Below, piece by piece: positions 25,410-34,716 of a DNA stretch of 64,000 nt (positions are counted from its first letter, which is position 1; every line of letters starts with the position of its first letter). Source of the stretch: JANNOG01 sp050329415 (lineage in GTDB: Bacteria > Actinomycetota > Actinomycetes > Actinomycetales > JBBAYJ01); assembly GCA_050329415.1 (NCBI GenBank), contig JBHJOS010000109.1, forward strand, positions 11,212 through 75,211, in the 5' to 3' direction. Both the position numbers and the translations under genes were made by a program. Under the pieces are notes generated by a model. That model was not told where the DNA came from and ran no database searches. It worked only from the letters and a program-made list of their open reading frames with translations.

Positions 25410-28400
25410 ATGCGGGCGAGGTGGGCAGCCGTGGCCGCGGTGGTCGTGGTGGCCCTCGGGGTGGTGGCCGGCGCCGCTGCGGCGCGCGCCGTGGACGGGT
25501 TCCTCGCCGTCGACTTCCGGGACAAGACCACCCTCGCCGGTGACCCGCCTCGCGTCGGTCCACCCGGTGACACCCCGTCCGGCCCGCCACGGGAGGTGCT
25601 CCTCGAGCTCCCGCCGGGCGCGGACGACGACCCCCTGCTCGCGCTCGCGGCGGCGGAGTTCGGCACGGGCGAGGGCGACCCGCTGACGGTGCGAGGGGCC
25701 CTCGACCCGACCGGCTCGCTCTCTGCCGAGGGCCACCGGATGGACGTCACGGGCCCGGCGACGGTGACCGTCACGGCGAGCGACCGGAGGGGCCTCGCCC
25801 AGGGGCTGTTCCGACTCACCGACCTCACCGCCCTCGGCGCGACCGACCAGCAGCTGCAGGCGGCGGGCGGCACCCGGGAACCCGCCGCCGACGTCCGGCT
25901 GATCGACTTCGGAGCCACCGGCGTCTCGGTCGACCGGGCGGCCTACCTCGCCCAGGACGACTACAGCCACGTCCAGGGCTTCCTGGCCGACGCGCTGCTG
26001 GACCGCGAGCCGTGGCTGGACCCGGACGCGATGCCCGAGGTCCAACGGACCTGGCGGGACCACGTCGACCACGCCGTGCGGTACGGCTACAACGGCGTCG
26101 TCGTGCCCGGCTTCCTGGAGTACGTGGCGTTCTCGGGGGTCGGCGACGGCGACGCCGTGTACCCGCCCGGCACCGCCCACCGCGATCGGGCAGTCGCCAT
26201 GCGCCGGGGCATGGCGCCGCTCTGGGACTACGCCGAGGAGATGGGACTCAGCGTCGTCATGTCGACCGACATGCTGGCCCTCACCAGCCCACTGGAGTCC
26301 TACCTGCGGTCGACGACCGGCGGGCTGGATCCCGCCGACCCCCGGCTGTGGGAGGTGTACCGGGCCGGAGTGGACGAACTCCTCACCGAGATCCCCGGCG
26401 TCGACGGTCTCATGATCCGCATCGGGGAGGCCGGCGGGATCTACAACACGGCGGGCTGGGACTACTACTCGCGGCTGGCGGTCACCGCGCCGGAGGACGT
26501 GCAGGCGATGCTCGACACGCTCACCGCCGCGGCCGCCCCGCACGACGCCGAGATCGTCTTCCGGACCTGGAGCGTCGGGGTGGGCGAGGTCGGCGACCTC
26601 CACACCAACCCGGACACCTACGACCGCGTCGTCGGCCCCGCCGACGCCCCCAACCTCGTCGTGTCGACCAAGCTGGTCGCCGGGGACTTCGATGCCTTCC
26701 TGCCGCTCAACCCGACCCTGCTCACCGGGGACCAGCGCCGGATCATGGAGGTCCAGGCCCGGCGCGAGTTCGAGGCGTTCAGCGCGTTCCCCAACGTCGT
26801 CTCCGGCGACACCCAGGCCGCTCTGCAGCAGGTGCGGGACACCACAGGCAGCGTGCCCGGCCTATGGGTGTGGAGCCAGAGCGGGGGGCCGCCGCGGGCC
26901 GGGCCGCTGACGCTGTACCTGCGCGAGGGGTTCTGGCAGCTCTACGACCTCGATGTGTGGCTGTCGGCTCGCCTGGCCTGGGACCCGGACGCCGACCTCG
27001 GTGCCGAGACCGCCACCTGGCTGCGCCGGACCTGGACCGACGACCCCGCCGCGGTGCGCGCCCTTGGCGAGCTGTTGGAGATCTCCCGCGGGGTCACGCT
27101 CGACGGGCTGTACGTCGGCCCGTACGCCGAGCAGGACGTGCGGGCCTTCGGCCTGGAGCCGCCCCCCATGATGTGGATCTTCAAGTGGGATCTGGTGAGC
27201 GGGGACACCGCGTCGTGGGCGGGGGTGTACGCCGCCTCCCGAGGCCGGGTCGACGAGGCCGTCGAGGAGGCCGACGCGGCTGTGGCGGGCGTGGACCGGA
27301 TGATCGAGCTGCTGGACGGGGTGGACCGGTCAGCGTTCCGCGACCCCGCCCAGCACGACGCCCTGGCCGCGTCACTGGAGTACGAGCGCGACCTCTTCGC
27401 CACGCTGGAGGACTGGCGCGAGACAGCCCTGCGGTACCAGGAGTGGGTGGACACAGGGTCGCCGGAGGCCCTGGCGGCGTACCGAGCGGCGGCCGACCGA
27501 TACGAGGCCGAGAGCGCGGCCCACGCCGAGCGCTGGGAGGGCAACGTCGCCCTGCCGCCGTTCGTGTTCGACTTCGCCGACACCGGGCTCGCCCACATGC
27601 GGGTGACACCGGCCACCACGTGGACCGCCCGAGCCGCGCTGCTGGTCGCGCTGGCCGGCCTGGTCCTCGTCCGGCCCCTGCGCCGCGCCGCGCTCACTCC
27701 GTGGCGGCTGGGTCCCGGGGCATGGCGGCGCTTGCGCCCGTGGGAGCGCGTCGCGGCGCTGCTGGTGCCGCTGGCCGTCCTGGCCGGCGGGCAGGCGGGG
27801 TTCAGCGGGTTCACCTCGCAGACGTATCTCGCCCTCGGTGTCGGCCTGCCGCTGCTCGGCGCGCTCGCCCTGGTCGGGACCGTCCGGCTGGCCGGTGGCG
27901 CGATGGCGGCCGGGACCGCCGCCCTCGCGGCCTGCGGGGCCCACCTGCTGGCCGCGGCCGTGCTGCCGGCCGCTGTCGCGTGGCGCGGGCACCTCGCCGC
28001 CTGGTACGGGTTCTGGGTCGAACCGGCCGGGCGCACGGCCTTCGTCGTGGCAGCGGTCACCGCCCTGGCGTGGGTGATCACCGGCCCCGTCCTCGCCCTG
28101 GCGGGCGCCCGGGCCGGTACCGAGGCGGCCCCCGCCGCCAGGGCTCTGGCACCCGTGGCCGGGACCCTCGCGGCCGTCGGGACGCCGCTTCTGCTGCTCG
28201 GGGTCGTTGTCGGGCGTGCCGGGACCGAGCGGTTCCTCACCGCCCTCAACGACGAGCTGGTCGTCCTGCCCAACGGCCTGTCCCGCATCCTCGGGATCAC
28301 CGTCCACCTGGGGATTCCCCAGCATCTCGACGGTCTGCTGACCGGGGTCGGCGGGGTCCTCCTGGCCGTCGGAATCACCCTGGCCGGCCTCGCTGCCGTC

Positions 28401-28478
28401 GTCCGATCGGTCGGCGGACGACCGACGGCGACGGCGCGAAGGGCCGGGATGATCGCGAGTACGCACCCGACTCGTTGA
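25410..28478 (+). CDS. Membrane-anchored glycoside-hydrolase-like protein with C-terminal multi-pass domain
   Basis: 1022 residues. An N-terminal hydrophobic signal/anchor (residues 6-28) is followed by a domain ending ATVTVTASDRRGLAQGLFRL, like the alpha/beta domain that precedes GH20/GH67/GH84 barrels. Residues 150-560 look barrel-like: YGYNGVVVPGFLEYV, MGLSVVMSTDMLAL, GVDGLMIRIGEAGGIYN, EIVFRTWSVG, NLVVSTKLVAGDF, recalling alpha-glucuronidases (GH67). A helical region (600-720) and about seven transmembrane helices (730-1010) complete it. Catalytic acids could not be assigned and no exact family was recognised. Its last codons lie inside a 19-bp-arm inverted repeat. Confidence 0.7.
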   Translation: MRARWAAVAAVVVVALGVVAGAAAARAVDGFLAVDFRDKTTLAGDPPRVGPPGDTPSGPPREVLLELPPGADDDPLLALAAAEFGTGEGDPLTVRGALDPTGSLSAEGHRMDVTGPATVTVTASDRRGLAQGLFRLTDLTALGATDQQLQAAGGTREPAADVRLIDFGATGVSVDRAAYLAQDDYSHVQGFLADALLDREPWLDPDAMPEVQRTWRDHVDHAVRYGYNGVVVPGFLEYVAFSGVGDGDAVYPPGTAHRDRAVAMRRGMAPLWDYAEEMGLSVVMSTDMLALTSPLESYLRSTTGGLDPADPRLWEVYRAGVDELLTEIPGVDGLMIRIGEAGGIYNTAGWDYYSRLAVTAPEDVQAMLDTLTAAAAPHDAEIVFRTWSVGVGEVGDLHTNPDTYDRVVGPADAPNLVVSTKLVAGDFDAFLPLNPTLLTGDQRRIMEVQARREFEAFSAFPNVVSGDTQAALQQVRDTTGSVPGLWVWSQSGGPPRAGPLTLYLREGFWQLYDLDVWLSARLAWDPDADLGAETATWLRRTWTDDPAAVRALGELLEISRGVTLDGLYVGPYAEQDVRAFGLEPPPMMWIFKWDLVSGDTASWAGVYAASRGRVDEAVEEADAAVAGVDRMIELLDGVDRSAFRDPAQHDALAASLEYERDLFATLEDWRETALRYQEWVDTGSPEALAAYRAAADRYEAESAAHAERWEGNVALPPFVFDFADTGLAHMRVTPATTWTARAALLVALAGLVLVRPLRRAALTPWRLGPGAWRRLRPWERVAALLVPLAVLAGGQAGFSGFTSQTYLALGVGLPLLGALALVGTVRLAGGAMAAGTAALAACGAHLLAAAVLPAAVAWRGHLAAWYGFWVEPAGRTAFVVAAVTALAWVITGPVLALAGARAGTEAAPAARALAPVAGTLAAVGTPLLLLGVVVGRAGTERFLTALNDELVVLPNGLSRILGITVHLGIPQHLDGLLTGVGGVLLAVGITLAGLAAVVRSVGGRPTATARRAGMIASTHPTR

Positions 28479-28510
28479 TCCACAGAGAGCTTGGATCAAC
28501 GAGTCGGGTG
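28464..28510. terminator. Bidirectional terminator with perfect 19-bp arms
   Basis: Arms 28464-28482 and 28492-28510 are exactly complementary around a 9-base loop. The left arm contains the last codons and TGA (28476-28478) of the glycosidase-like gene; the convergent ABC ATPase gene stops 55 bases beyond the right arm. The symmetry suits termination in both directions. Partial complementarity extends further outward. Confidence 0.75.
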
Positions 28511-28564
28511 TCTTGTACCGATCATGCTCATCCCGGAGGCATCCGACCCGGGCCGTCTCGCAGA

Positions 28565-29329
28565 TCAGATCCGGCCGGACTCGTGGACGCGGCCGAGGAA
28601 GGCCCGGGTCCGCGGGTCGAGCGGCTCGCCCAGCACCTGGGAAGGCGGCCCCTGTTCGATGATCGTGCCCTCGGACAGCATGCACACCCGGTCCGCGACC
28701 TGACGCGCGAAGCCCAGCTCGTGAGTGGCCATGACGATCGTCCGCCCCTGGCCCGCCAGCTCCCGGACGAGGCCGAGGACCTCGGCGACCAGCGTGGGGT
28801 CCAGGGCGCTGGTCACCTCGTCGAGCAGCAGGACTCGCGGGTCGGTCGCGACCGCCCGGACGATGGCGACCCGCTGCTGCTGCCCGCCCGAGAGCCGGTC
28901 GGGGTAGGCGTCGGCCTTGTCCGCGAGCCCGATCCGGGCGAGCAGTTCGCTGGCACGGGCGTGAGCGTCCGCCCGGGCCCGACCGTGGACCAGCCGGGGG
29001 GCCAGGCAGATGTTCTCCATGACGCTGAGGTGGGGGAACAGGTTGAACGCCTGGAAGACCACGCCGAACCGGGAGCGGACCCGGTCGGCGCGCGCCCTCG
29101 GGTCGGTGATGTCGTCGCCGTCGAGGAGGACCTGCCCGTCGCTCACCGGCTCCAGCAGGCACAGGCAGCGCAGCAGCGTGGACTTCCCCGACCCGGACGC
29201 ACCGACCAGGGCCACCACCTCGCCCTCGGCGACCTCGAGGTCGATCCCGCGCAGCACGGCGTGCGCGCCGTACAGCTTGACGACGTTCTCCGCCCGCAGG
29301 ACCGTGGGCCCCCCCGGACGCCGGCTCAC
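28565..29329 (-). CDS. Polar amino-acid ABC transporter, ATP-binding protein
   Basis: 254 residues from a GTG at 29329 overlapping the permease stop (GTGA). Walker A LVGASGSGKSTLLRCL, the Q-loop VFQAFNLFPHLSV, signature LSGGQQQRVAI and Walker B VLLLDEVTSALDP are those of GlnQ/HisP-type ATPases. It powers the import system formed with the permease and lipoprotein encoded upstream. The bidirectional hairpin at 28.5 kb ends the operon. Confidence 0.95.
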   Translation of the reverse strand: MSRRPGGPTVLRAENVVKLYGAHAVLRGIDLEVAEGEVVALVGASGSGKSTLLRCLCLLEPVSDGQVLLDGDDITDPRARADRVRSRFGVVFQAFNLFPHLSVMENICLAPRLVHGRARADAHARASELLARIGLADKADAYPDRLSGGQQQRVAIVRAVATDPRVLLLDEVTSALDPTLVAEVLGLVRELAGQGRTIVMATHELGFARQVADRVCMLSEGTIIEQGPPSQVLGEPLDPRTRAFLGRVHESGRI

Positions 29330-30300
29330 AGCACCGCTCCGGCCTGCTCCCGGCGGGCAGCGCGCGCCGCGGCCCAGTCCGCCAGGCGCGCCGTCGGCAC
29401 GCTGAGCAGGACGAACAGCAGCCCCGCAACGACGTACGGGGTGAAGTCGAAGGTCCGGGACACCTCGATCTGTGCCTTGCGGATCGCGTCGACCGCCCCG
29501 AGCACCGAGATCAGCCCGACGTCCTTCTGCAGCGCGACGAGGTCGTTGAGCAGGGCCGGGGTGACCCGCCGGACCGCCTGGGGCAGCACGATCCGCCGCA
29601 TCGTCTGCGAGTAGGACAGGCCGAGGGAGCGGGCGGCCAGCCGCTGCGACGGGTGCACCGACTCGATGCCGGCCCGGAACACCTCGGACACGTAGGCCGA
29701 GTAGGTGAGGATCACGGCGATGGCGCCGAGCACCGCGGCCGACGTCGGCAGCCCCTCGATGCGCAGGCTCGGCACACCGAAGCCGATGAGGTACAGCACG
29801 ACGAGCAGCGGCAGGCCGCGGAACAGGTCGACGTAGCCGGTGGCGAGCAACCGGAGCGGCAGGAAGACCGCCTCGCGCAGCGTCCGGAGCAACGCGATCG
29901 CCAGGCCCAGCGCGGGCACCGCGAGCACGGCCACGGCAAGGACACGGATGTTGAGCCACATCCCCTCGGCGATCGAGGGCAGGACCTCGATCGCGTAGGG
30001 CACGTCGAAGAACGTGTCCTGGGTGCGCTCCCACCCTGGCGAGTTGGTCACGACCAGATAGAGCACCGCGGCGAACACCACGGTGCTGACGAGCGCGGTG
30101 AGCGTCGAGCGCCGGGACTGCCGGCGCCGCAGGGCGCGGCGGTCGATCTCGACCGCGCTCGGCCGGTGGACCCAGTCCTCACCGGGTGGGGTGGTGGCGA
30201 CTCCAGCGCCCGTGGCGGCCTGACCGGCCGCCACGGGCACCTCGCCCGGCGCGGGCCCGCTCAGGTCAGCTCGGGAGCCCCGGCGACGTCGGTCAGCCAC
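29326..30300 (-). CDS. Polar amino-acid ABC transporter, permease
   Basis: Up to 324 residues from a GTG at 30300 (GGAGG four bases upstream; overlaps the binding-protein gene by 40 bases). A GTG at 30240, just past that stop, would give 304 residues without the first Arg-rich stretch. About five to six helices and the EAA loop SLGLSYSQTMRRIVLPQAVRRVTP identify a HisM/GlnP-type permease. It should homodimerise with the ATPase encoded next. The N-terminal 60 residues are a long polar cytoplasmic extension. Confidence 0.92.
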   Translation of the reverse strand: MADRRRRGSRADLSGPAPGEVPVAAGQAATGAGVATTPPGEDWVHRPSAVEIDRRALRRRQSRRSTLTALVSTVVFAAVLYLVVTNSPGWERTQDTFFDVPYAIEVLPSIAEGMWLNIRVLAVAVLAVPALGLAIALLRTLREAVFLPLRLLATGYVDLFRGLPLLVVLYLIGFGVPSLRIEGLPTSAAVLGAIAVILTYSAYVSEVFRAGIESVHPSQRLAARSLGLSYSQTMRRIVLPQAVRRVTPALLNDLVALQKDVGLISVLGAVDAIRKAQIEVSRTFDFTPYVVAGLLFVLLSVPTARLADWAAARAARREQAGAVL

Positions 30301-31145
30301 TGGGCCTCCAGGTCGGCGAGGGTTCCGTCCTCGCGCAGCGCGTCCACCGCCTGGGTCACGCAGTCGGTGAGCGGGCCGTCGTTCTCCATGAGCAGCCCGA
30401 AGGCGTCCGCCTCACCCTCGACGACCGGGAACTGGCCCACCACGACGCCGCCCTCGAGCTCGGCAGCGGTGGTGAACAAGGCTGTCGGCAGGTCGAAGAC
30501 CCCGGCGTCGACCTGGCCGTTCGTCAGCGCGAGCTTGAGATCGTCGTTGTTGTTGAAGATCTGGATCTCGGCGTCCGGGGCGAACTCCTCGGCCGCGAGC
30601 AGGCTGGTCGTCGCCGAGGCGGCACCGATGCTGACCCCGGCGAGGTCGGCGAGGCTCGTGGCATCGGCCGCCGGGCTGCCCTCGATGGCGACGACGGCCT
30701 GGCGGGCCTCGTAGTACGGGGAGGAGAAGTCGACCGCCGCCTCGCGCTCGTCCGTGATCGAGAACTGCTGGAGGTTGACGTCGAAGGTCTTGGGGCCGGG
30801 CTGGATGGCCGCCTCGAACGGGGTCCGGACCCAGGTCACCTGGTCCTCGGGGTATCCGAGCTGCTCGGCCACCGCGTAGGCGACGGCGGCCTCGAAGCCC
30901 TCCCCGCTCTCCGGGGCGTCCCCGACGACCCACGGCTCGAACGCCGGCTCGCCCGTGGCCACGGTGAGCGTCCCGGGCTCGAGGGTCTCCAGGGTGTCGG
31001 GGGAGCACTGGCCGCCGACGGCAGCGCTGTCGGCGGCGCCGGTGCCGGTGTCGTCATCGGTGGCGTCCCCCCCGTCGCCACAGGCCGCGACCGCGGTCAC
31101 CGTGGCGACGAGGGCGGCAGCGGGGAGCAGCAGGCGTCGCGTCAT
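30261..31145 (-). CDS. Amino-acid ABC transporter substrate-binding lipoprotein
   Basis: 294 residues from ATG 31145. A lipoprotein signal MTRRLLLPAAALVATVTAVA ends at the lipobox cysteine in AACGDG, followed by a Gly/Asp-rich linker and a type 3 solute-binding fold (LTVATGEPAFEPWV, VDFSSPYYEARQAVVAI, VDAGVFDLPTALF). The binding domain is typical of polar amino-acid importers; the exact ligand is unknown. First gene of the operon with permease and ATPase. A -10 TACCAT (31153-31158, minus strand) ends 7 bases before the ATG, suggesting a leaderless mRNA. Confidence 0.93.
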   Translation of the reverse strand: MTRRLLLPAAALVATVTAVAACGDGGDATDDDTGTGAADSAAVGGQCSPDTLETLEPGTLTVATGEPAFEPWVVGDAPESGEGFEAAVAYAVAEQLGYPEDQVTWVRTPFEAAIQPGPKTFDVNLQQFSITDEREAAVDFSSPYYEARQAVVAIEGSPAADATSLADLAGVSIGAASATTSLLAAEEFAPDAEIQIFNNNDDLKLALTNGQVDAGVFDLPTALFTTAAELEGGVVVGQFPVVEGEADAFGLLMENDGPLTDCVTQAVDALREDGTLADLEAQWLTDVAGAPELT

Positions 31146-31152
31146 GGCGGGA

Positions 31153-31158
31153 ATGGTA
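31153..31158 (-). promoter_or_regulatory. -10 element of amino-acid importer operon
   Basis: Minus-strand TACCAT, 7 bases before the ATG at 31145. It fits TANNNT at the leaderless position; no Shine-Dalgarno sequence is present between it and the start codon. Confidence 0.45.
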
Positions 31159-31254
31159 GGGCGGGAAGATCTCGCCTCGGTCACAGTCGCCGGTGGTCAC
31201 CCGCCCGGCGACCAGACCGACGCGGCGAGCGCGGATGGCAGGATTCGCCGCGTG

Positions 31255-32463
31255 ATGCTGGCCGTCGAGTTGTTCCGCTCGGTCCCCCGCTACGCCATCG
31301 CCCGGGCCGTCACGGCCACCGGCGCCTCGATCCCGGGACTGCTCGTCGGGCCAATGGCACCGCTGCGCCTGGTCACCGTCGCCGAGCCGCAGGTCCGGGC
31401 ACCGGGCTGGGCCATGCTGCGCTCCCGGATGTCCGGGATCTGCGGCTCCGACCTCGGGGCGGTCACAGGCTCCACGTCGCTGTACTTCACCGGGGTGACC
31501 TCGCTGCCGTGCGTGCTCGGGCACGAGGTGGTCGCCGAGCTCGCCGAGGACTGCGAGGACCTGCCGAAGGGCACCCGAGTCGTCGTCGACCCGGTGCTGG
31601 CGTGCGAGGCACGGGGTCTCGACCCGTGCCGGCCCTGTCGGGAGGGGCGACGTCACCACTGTGAGCGGGTGACCGTCGGCCACCTCAAGCCGGGCCTGCA
31701 GACCGGGTACTGCTCCTCGACCGGCGGCGGGTGGGGCGAGCGGCTGACGGCTCACCGGTCGCAGCTGCATCCCGTGCCCGACGACCTGCCGGACGAGCGG
31801 GCCGTCCTGGTCGAGCCGCTCGCCTGCGCGGTGCACCTGGCTCGTCGGGCCGAGGTGTCCGAGGGCGACACCGTGCTGGTGTCCGGGGCGGGCGCCGTCG
31901 GGCTGTTCGCGACACTTGCATTGCGCGAGCTGACACCGGCGGGGGCCATCGTCGTCGTCGCCAAGCACGGCGGGCAGGCCAGCCTGGCGCGGCGCTTCGG
32001 CGCCACCTCGGTCGTCACCCCGGACGAGGCGCTGCGCGGGGTGCGTCGGGTGACCCGGGCGCTCACGGTCGTCCCGCAGGCGGTGCGCGGGCTCACCGGG
32101 TCCGAGACGTCGCAGTTCCTGCTCGGCGGGGTGGACGTCGCGGTCGACGCGGTGGGGTCCTCGTCCTCCATGGACCTCGCGCTGCGGGCCACCCGGGCGG
32201 GCGGGCGGGTCGTCATGTCGGGGATGCCGGGGCCCGGCGCCGACCTGTCTCCGGCGTGGTTCCGGGAACTCACGTTGGTGGGGTCGTACTGCTCGACGGG
32301 CGACGCCTTCGGCGTCGCCATGCGCCTGGCGGCGGTCGCGCCGCTGGACGGAGTGGTCGGCGGTGTCTACCCGCTCAACCGGTGGCGTGAGGCGGTGGAC
32401 CACGCGGCCGGCGCCGGCCGGTTGGGGACCGTCAAGGTGTGCTTCGACCCGAGGCTGCGCTGA
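31255..32463 (+). CDS. Zinc-dependent medium-chain dehydrogenase
   Basis: 402 residues. The catalytic zinc site is in GICGSDLGA and LPCVLGHEVVAEL; the structural-zinc lobe carries four cysteines (CEARGLDPCRPCREGRRHHC); VLVSGAGAVGLFATLAL binds the dinucleotide. Several relatives act on alcohols, sugar alcohols or threonine; the substrate here is unknown. The ATG at 31255 (or the GTG immediately before it) has AGGA ten bases upstream. It overlaps the following DUF445 gene by 25 bases. Confidence 0.9.
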   Translation: MLAVELFRSVPRYAIARAVTATGASIPGLLVGPMAPLRLVTVAEPQVRAPGWAMLRSRMSGICGSDLGAVTGSTSLYFTGVTSLPCVLGHEVVAELAEDCEDLPKGTRVVVDPVLACEARGLDPCRPCREGRRHHCERVTVGHLKPGLQTGYCSSTGGGWGERLTAHRSQLHPVPDDLPDERAVLVEPLACAVHLARRAEVSEGDTVLVSGAGAVGLFATLALRELTPAGAIVVVAKHGGQASLARRFGATSVVTPDEALRGVRRVTRALTVVPQAVRGLTGSETSQFLLGGVDVAVDAVGSSSSMDLALRATRAGGRVVMSGMPGPGADLSPAWFRELTLVGSYCSTGDAFGVAMRLAAVAPLDGVVGGVYPLNRWREAVDHAAGAGRLGTVKVCFDPRLR

Positions 32464-33734
32464 GGCCCGCAGCCGGGTCGCCGTCCGGCGGTGGCGCGGC
32501 GCCGCTGCCGGACACCATCCGCAGGGCCCGACTGCGCCGGATGCAGCGCACGGCCACCGGACTGCTGCTGCTGGCGGGGCTGGTGTACGCCCTGACGCTG
32601 CAGGCGGAGGGGGCGCTCGGGTACGTGAACGCAGCCGCCGAGGCGGCCATGGTGGGGGCGGTCGCGGACTGGTTCGCCGTCACCGCACTGTTCCGCCGCC
32701 CGCTCGGCCTGCCGATCCCCCACACGGCCCTGGTCCCCACCCGCAAGGACGAGATCGGCCAGGGTCTGGAGGAGTTCGTCGTCACGAGCTTCCTGTCGGA
32801 GCCGGTCGTGCGGGACAAGGTGGCCCGGGCCGAGCCGGCGCGGCGGGTGGGCGAGTGGCTGGTGGCGCCCGCGAACGCCGCCCGGGTCGCCGCCGAGGGA
32901 AGCGTCTGGGCCGGGGCGGCGCTGCGGGTCCTCCGCGACGAGGACGTCGTGGCCGTCCTCGAGCACGCCGTCGTCCACCGGGTCGCCGAGCTGCCCGTGA
33001 GCCCTCTCGCGGGCCGTCTGCTCGAGGGCGTCGTCGAGGACGGGACGCACCGGCCGCTCGTCGACCTGCTGCTCGACGAAGCGGCCGCCTGGTTGCGGGA
33101 CAACCGGTCGACGGTCGTGCGGATCGTCCTCGATCGGGCGCCGGGCTGGACGCCCGACTGGCTGGACGCCGCCGTGGCCGCTCGGGTCCACCACGAGCTG
33201 TCCCGCTGGGTGTCCGAGGTCGCCCTCGACCCCGGGCACAGGGTTCGGCGCGCCTTGGACGACCTGTTGGCACGTCTGGCGGAGGATCTGCAACACGACG
33301 CTGGGACACAGGCCCGGGCGGAGGCACTCAAGGAGCGGTTGGTGCACCATCCGCGGACCGCCGAGGCCACGACGGCCCTGTGGGCCACGGTCCGCCGACT
33401 GCTGGTCGAGGCCGCCGACGATCCCGAAGGCGAGCTGCGACGACGGATCGCCACCGGCCTGACGGAGGCGGGTCGCCGGCTGGCCGAAGACGCCGCCCTG
33501 CGGGCCCGCGTGGACGGCTACGCGGTCGACGCCGCCGGGTACGCGGCCCGCAACTATGCCGGCGAGGTCGCCGCCGTGATCTCCGAGACGGTAGCCCGCT
33601 GGGACGCCAAGGACACCGCGTCCCGGATCGAGCTGCACGTCGGGCGGGACCTGCAGTTCATCCGGATCAACGGCACGGTGGTGGGAGCGCTGGTCGGGCT
33701 GGCGCTGCACACGATCAGCGAGTTGGCGCGCTGA
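32439..33734 (+). CDS. DUF445 family membrane-associated protein
   Basis: 431 residues from a GTG at 32439 inside the end of the dehydrogenase gene. GYVNAAAEAAMVGAVADWFAVTALFRRPLGLPIPHTALVP is the DUF445 (YjiN-like) signature region and follows the N-terminal membrane segment; the C-terminal half is mostly long amphipathic helices ending in FIRINGTVVGALVGLALHTI. Function of the family is unknown. Its stop lies 20 bases inside the convergent PPOX gene. Confidence 0.88.
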   Translation: MLRPEAALRPAAGSPSGGGAAPLPDTIRRARLRRMQRTATGLLLLAGLVYALTLQAEGALGYVNAAAEAAMVGAVADWFAVTALFRRPLGLPIPHTALVPTRKDEIGQGLEEFVVTSFLSEPVVRDKVARAEPARRVGEWLVAPANAARVAAEGSVWAGAALRVLRDEDVVAVLEHAVVHRVAELPVSPLAGRLLEGVVEDGTHRPLVDLLLDEAAAWLRDNRSTVVRIVLDRAPGWTPDWLDAAVAARVHHELSRWVSEVALDPGHRVRRALDDLLARLAEDLQHDAGTQARAEALKERLVHHPRTAEATTALWATVRRLLVEAADDPEGELRRRIATGLTEAGRRLAEDAALRARVDGYAVDAAGYAARNYAGEVAAVISETVARWDAKDTASRIELHVGRDLQFIRINGTVVGALVGLALHTISELAR

Positions 33735-34398
33735 CGGTGCCACCCGGGCGGCGGTAGTCCGTCAGGTGCTGGGGGAGCCCGAGGCCGGGGCGGAGGTCCG
33801 CCGCCGGGACAGGCACGCCGAACCGGATCTCGACCGGGACCACTCCGGCCCAGTGCGGGCCCTCGAGGTCGGCGGGGTCGTCCTCGGGGTCCCCGGCGCG
33901 GGACTTGACGGAGACCTCGTCGAGGTCGAGGGCAAGGACCGCGGTGGCCGCCAGCTCTCTTGCGGTCCCGGGACGACTGGTGGCGGACCGCCCCGGCGCC
34001 ACGTGGTCGACGATCGCGCGCAGGGCGCGGGCGCGCTCGCCCGGGTCGGCCACGAGCCGCGCCACGCCGTGGGCCACGACGGACCGGTAGTTCATCGAGC
34101 TCTCGAACTGGCTGCGGGCCAGCACGAGGCCGTCGAGCAGGGTGACCGTGAGGCACACGGCGACGCCGTCGGGCGTGGCGAGCCGGATCAGGGGCGTCCC
34201 CGTTGACCCGTGGAGGTACACCCGGTCCCCGATCCGGGCGTGGATGGTCGGCAGCACGCGAGGGACGCCGTCGATCACGAACCCGACGTGACAGACCAGG
34301 GCCTCGTCGAGCACCGCGTGCACCGCCGCGCTGTCGTGACCGACGCGATCCTTCCCACGAGTGGGTGTTGCCCGCGGAGTCCGTCGATAGGGGGACAT
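33715..34398 (-). CDS. Pyridoxamine-5'-phosphate-oxidase-like flavin-binding protein
   Basis: 227 residues from ATG 34398. HVGFVIDGVPRVLPTIHARIGDRVYLHGSTGTPLIR and ESSMNYRSVVAHGVARLV fit the split-barrel Pyridox_ox_2 (NimA-like) family, which bind FMN, F420 or heme and may reduce nitro compounds. The last third is a longer than usual C-terminal extension. The 3' end overlaps that of DUF445 by 20 bases. Confidence 0.87.
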   Translation of the reverse strand: MSPYRRTPRATPTRGKDRVGHDSAAVHAVLDEALVCHVGFVIDGVPRVLPTIHARIGDRVYLHGSTGTPLIRLATPDGVAVCLTVTLLDGLVLARSQFESSMNYRSVVAHGVARLVADPGERARALRAIVDHVAPGRSATSRPGTARELAATAVLALDLDEVSVKSRAGDPEDDPADLEGPHWAGVVPVEIRFGVPVPAADLRPGLGLPQHLTDYRRPGGTVSAPTR

Positions 34399-34503
34399 CA
34401 GGCAACGATATCCGACATCGCGGCAACGTCGACGGCGTGACAGAATCCGCCCGCGGGGGTGGGAGACCGTGACACTCCGGCGCAGCTCCCGCCCAGCGCC
34501 GTC

Positions 34504-34716
34504 ATGGTGGTGGTCCCCCTGGGTGTCGCCGTGGCGTTCGCCCGGCAGGACCAGGGCTCACGTGGCGTCGGACGCCTCCTGCGTTTCCTGCTCGACCCGC
34601 GCGGTGTGCGTCCCCGCTCCTGGTTCTGGCCGGTTCTCCTCTCGATGCCGTCGGCGACACTCGTCCGTCGACGATCAGGGACCGTCGACGCTGATGTGCT
34701 CGTCGGCGGCGCGTAG
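34504..34716 (+). pseudogene. Possible remnant of CPBP-family membrane protease
   Basis: The frame from ATG 34504 encodes a segment (SRGVGRLLRFLLDPRGVRP then RSWFWPVLLSMPSATLV) that resembles the region after the first helices of CPBP intramembrane proteases. It then runs into unrelated Arg-rich codons and stops after 70 residues, lacking the EExxR and HxxxH catalytic motifs. It is either a decayed gene fragment or a chance match. Confidence 0.3.

Noticed and set aside
26012..29614. A 1200-codon plus-strand frame overlapping the glycosidase-like and ABC genes
   Set aside because: Arg/Pro/Gly-rich out-of-frame translation of two well-supported genes on both strands.
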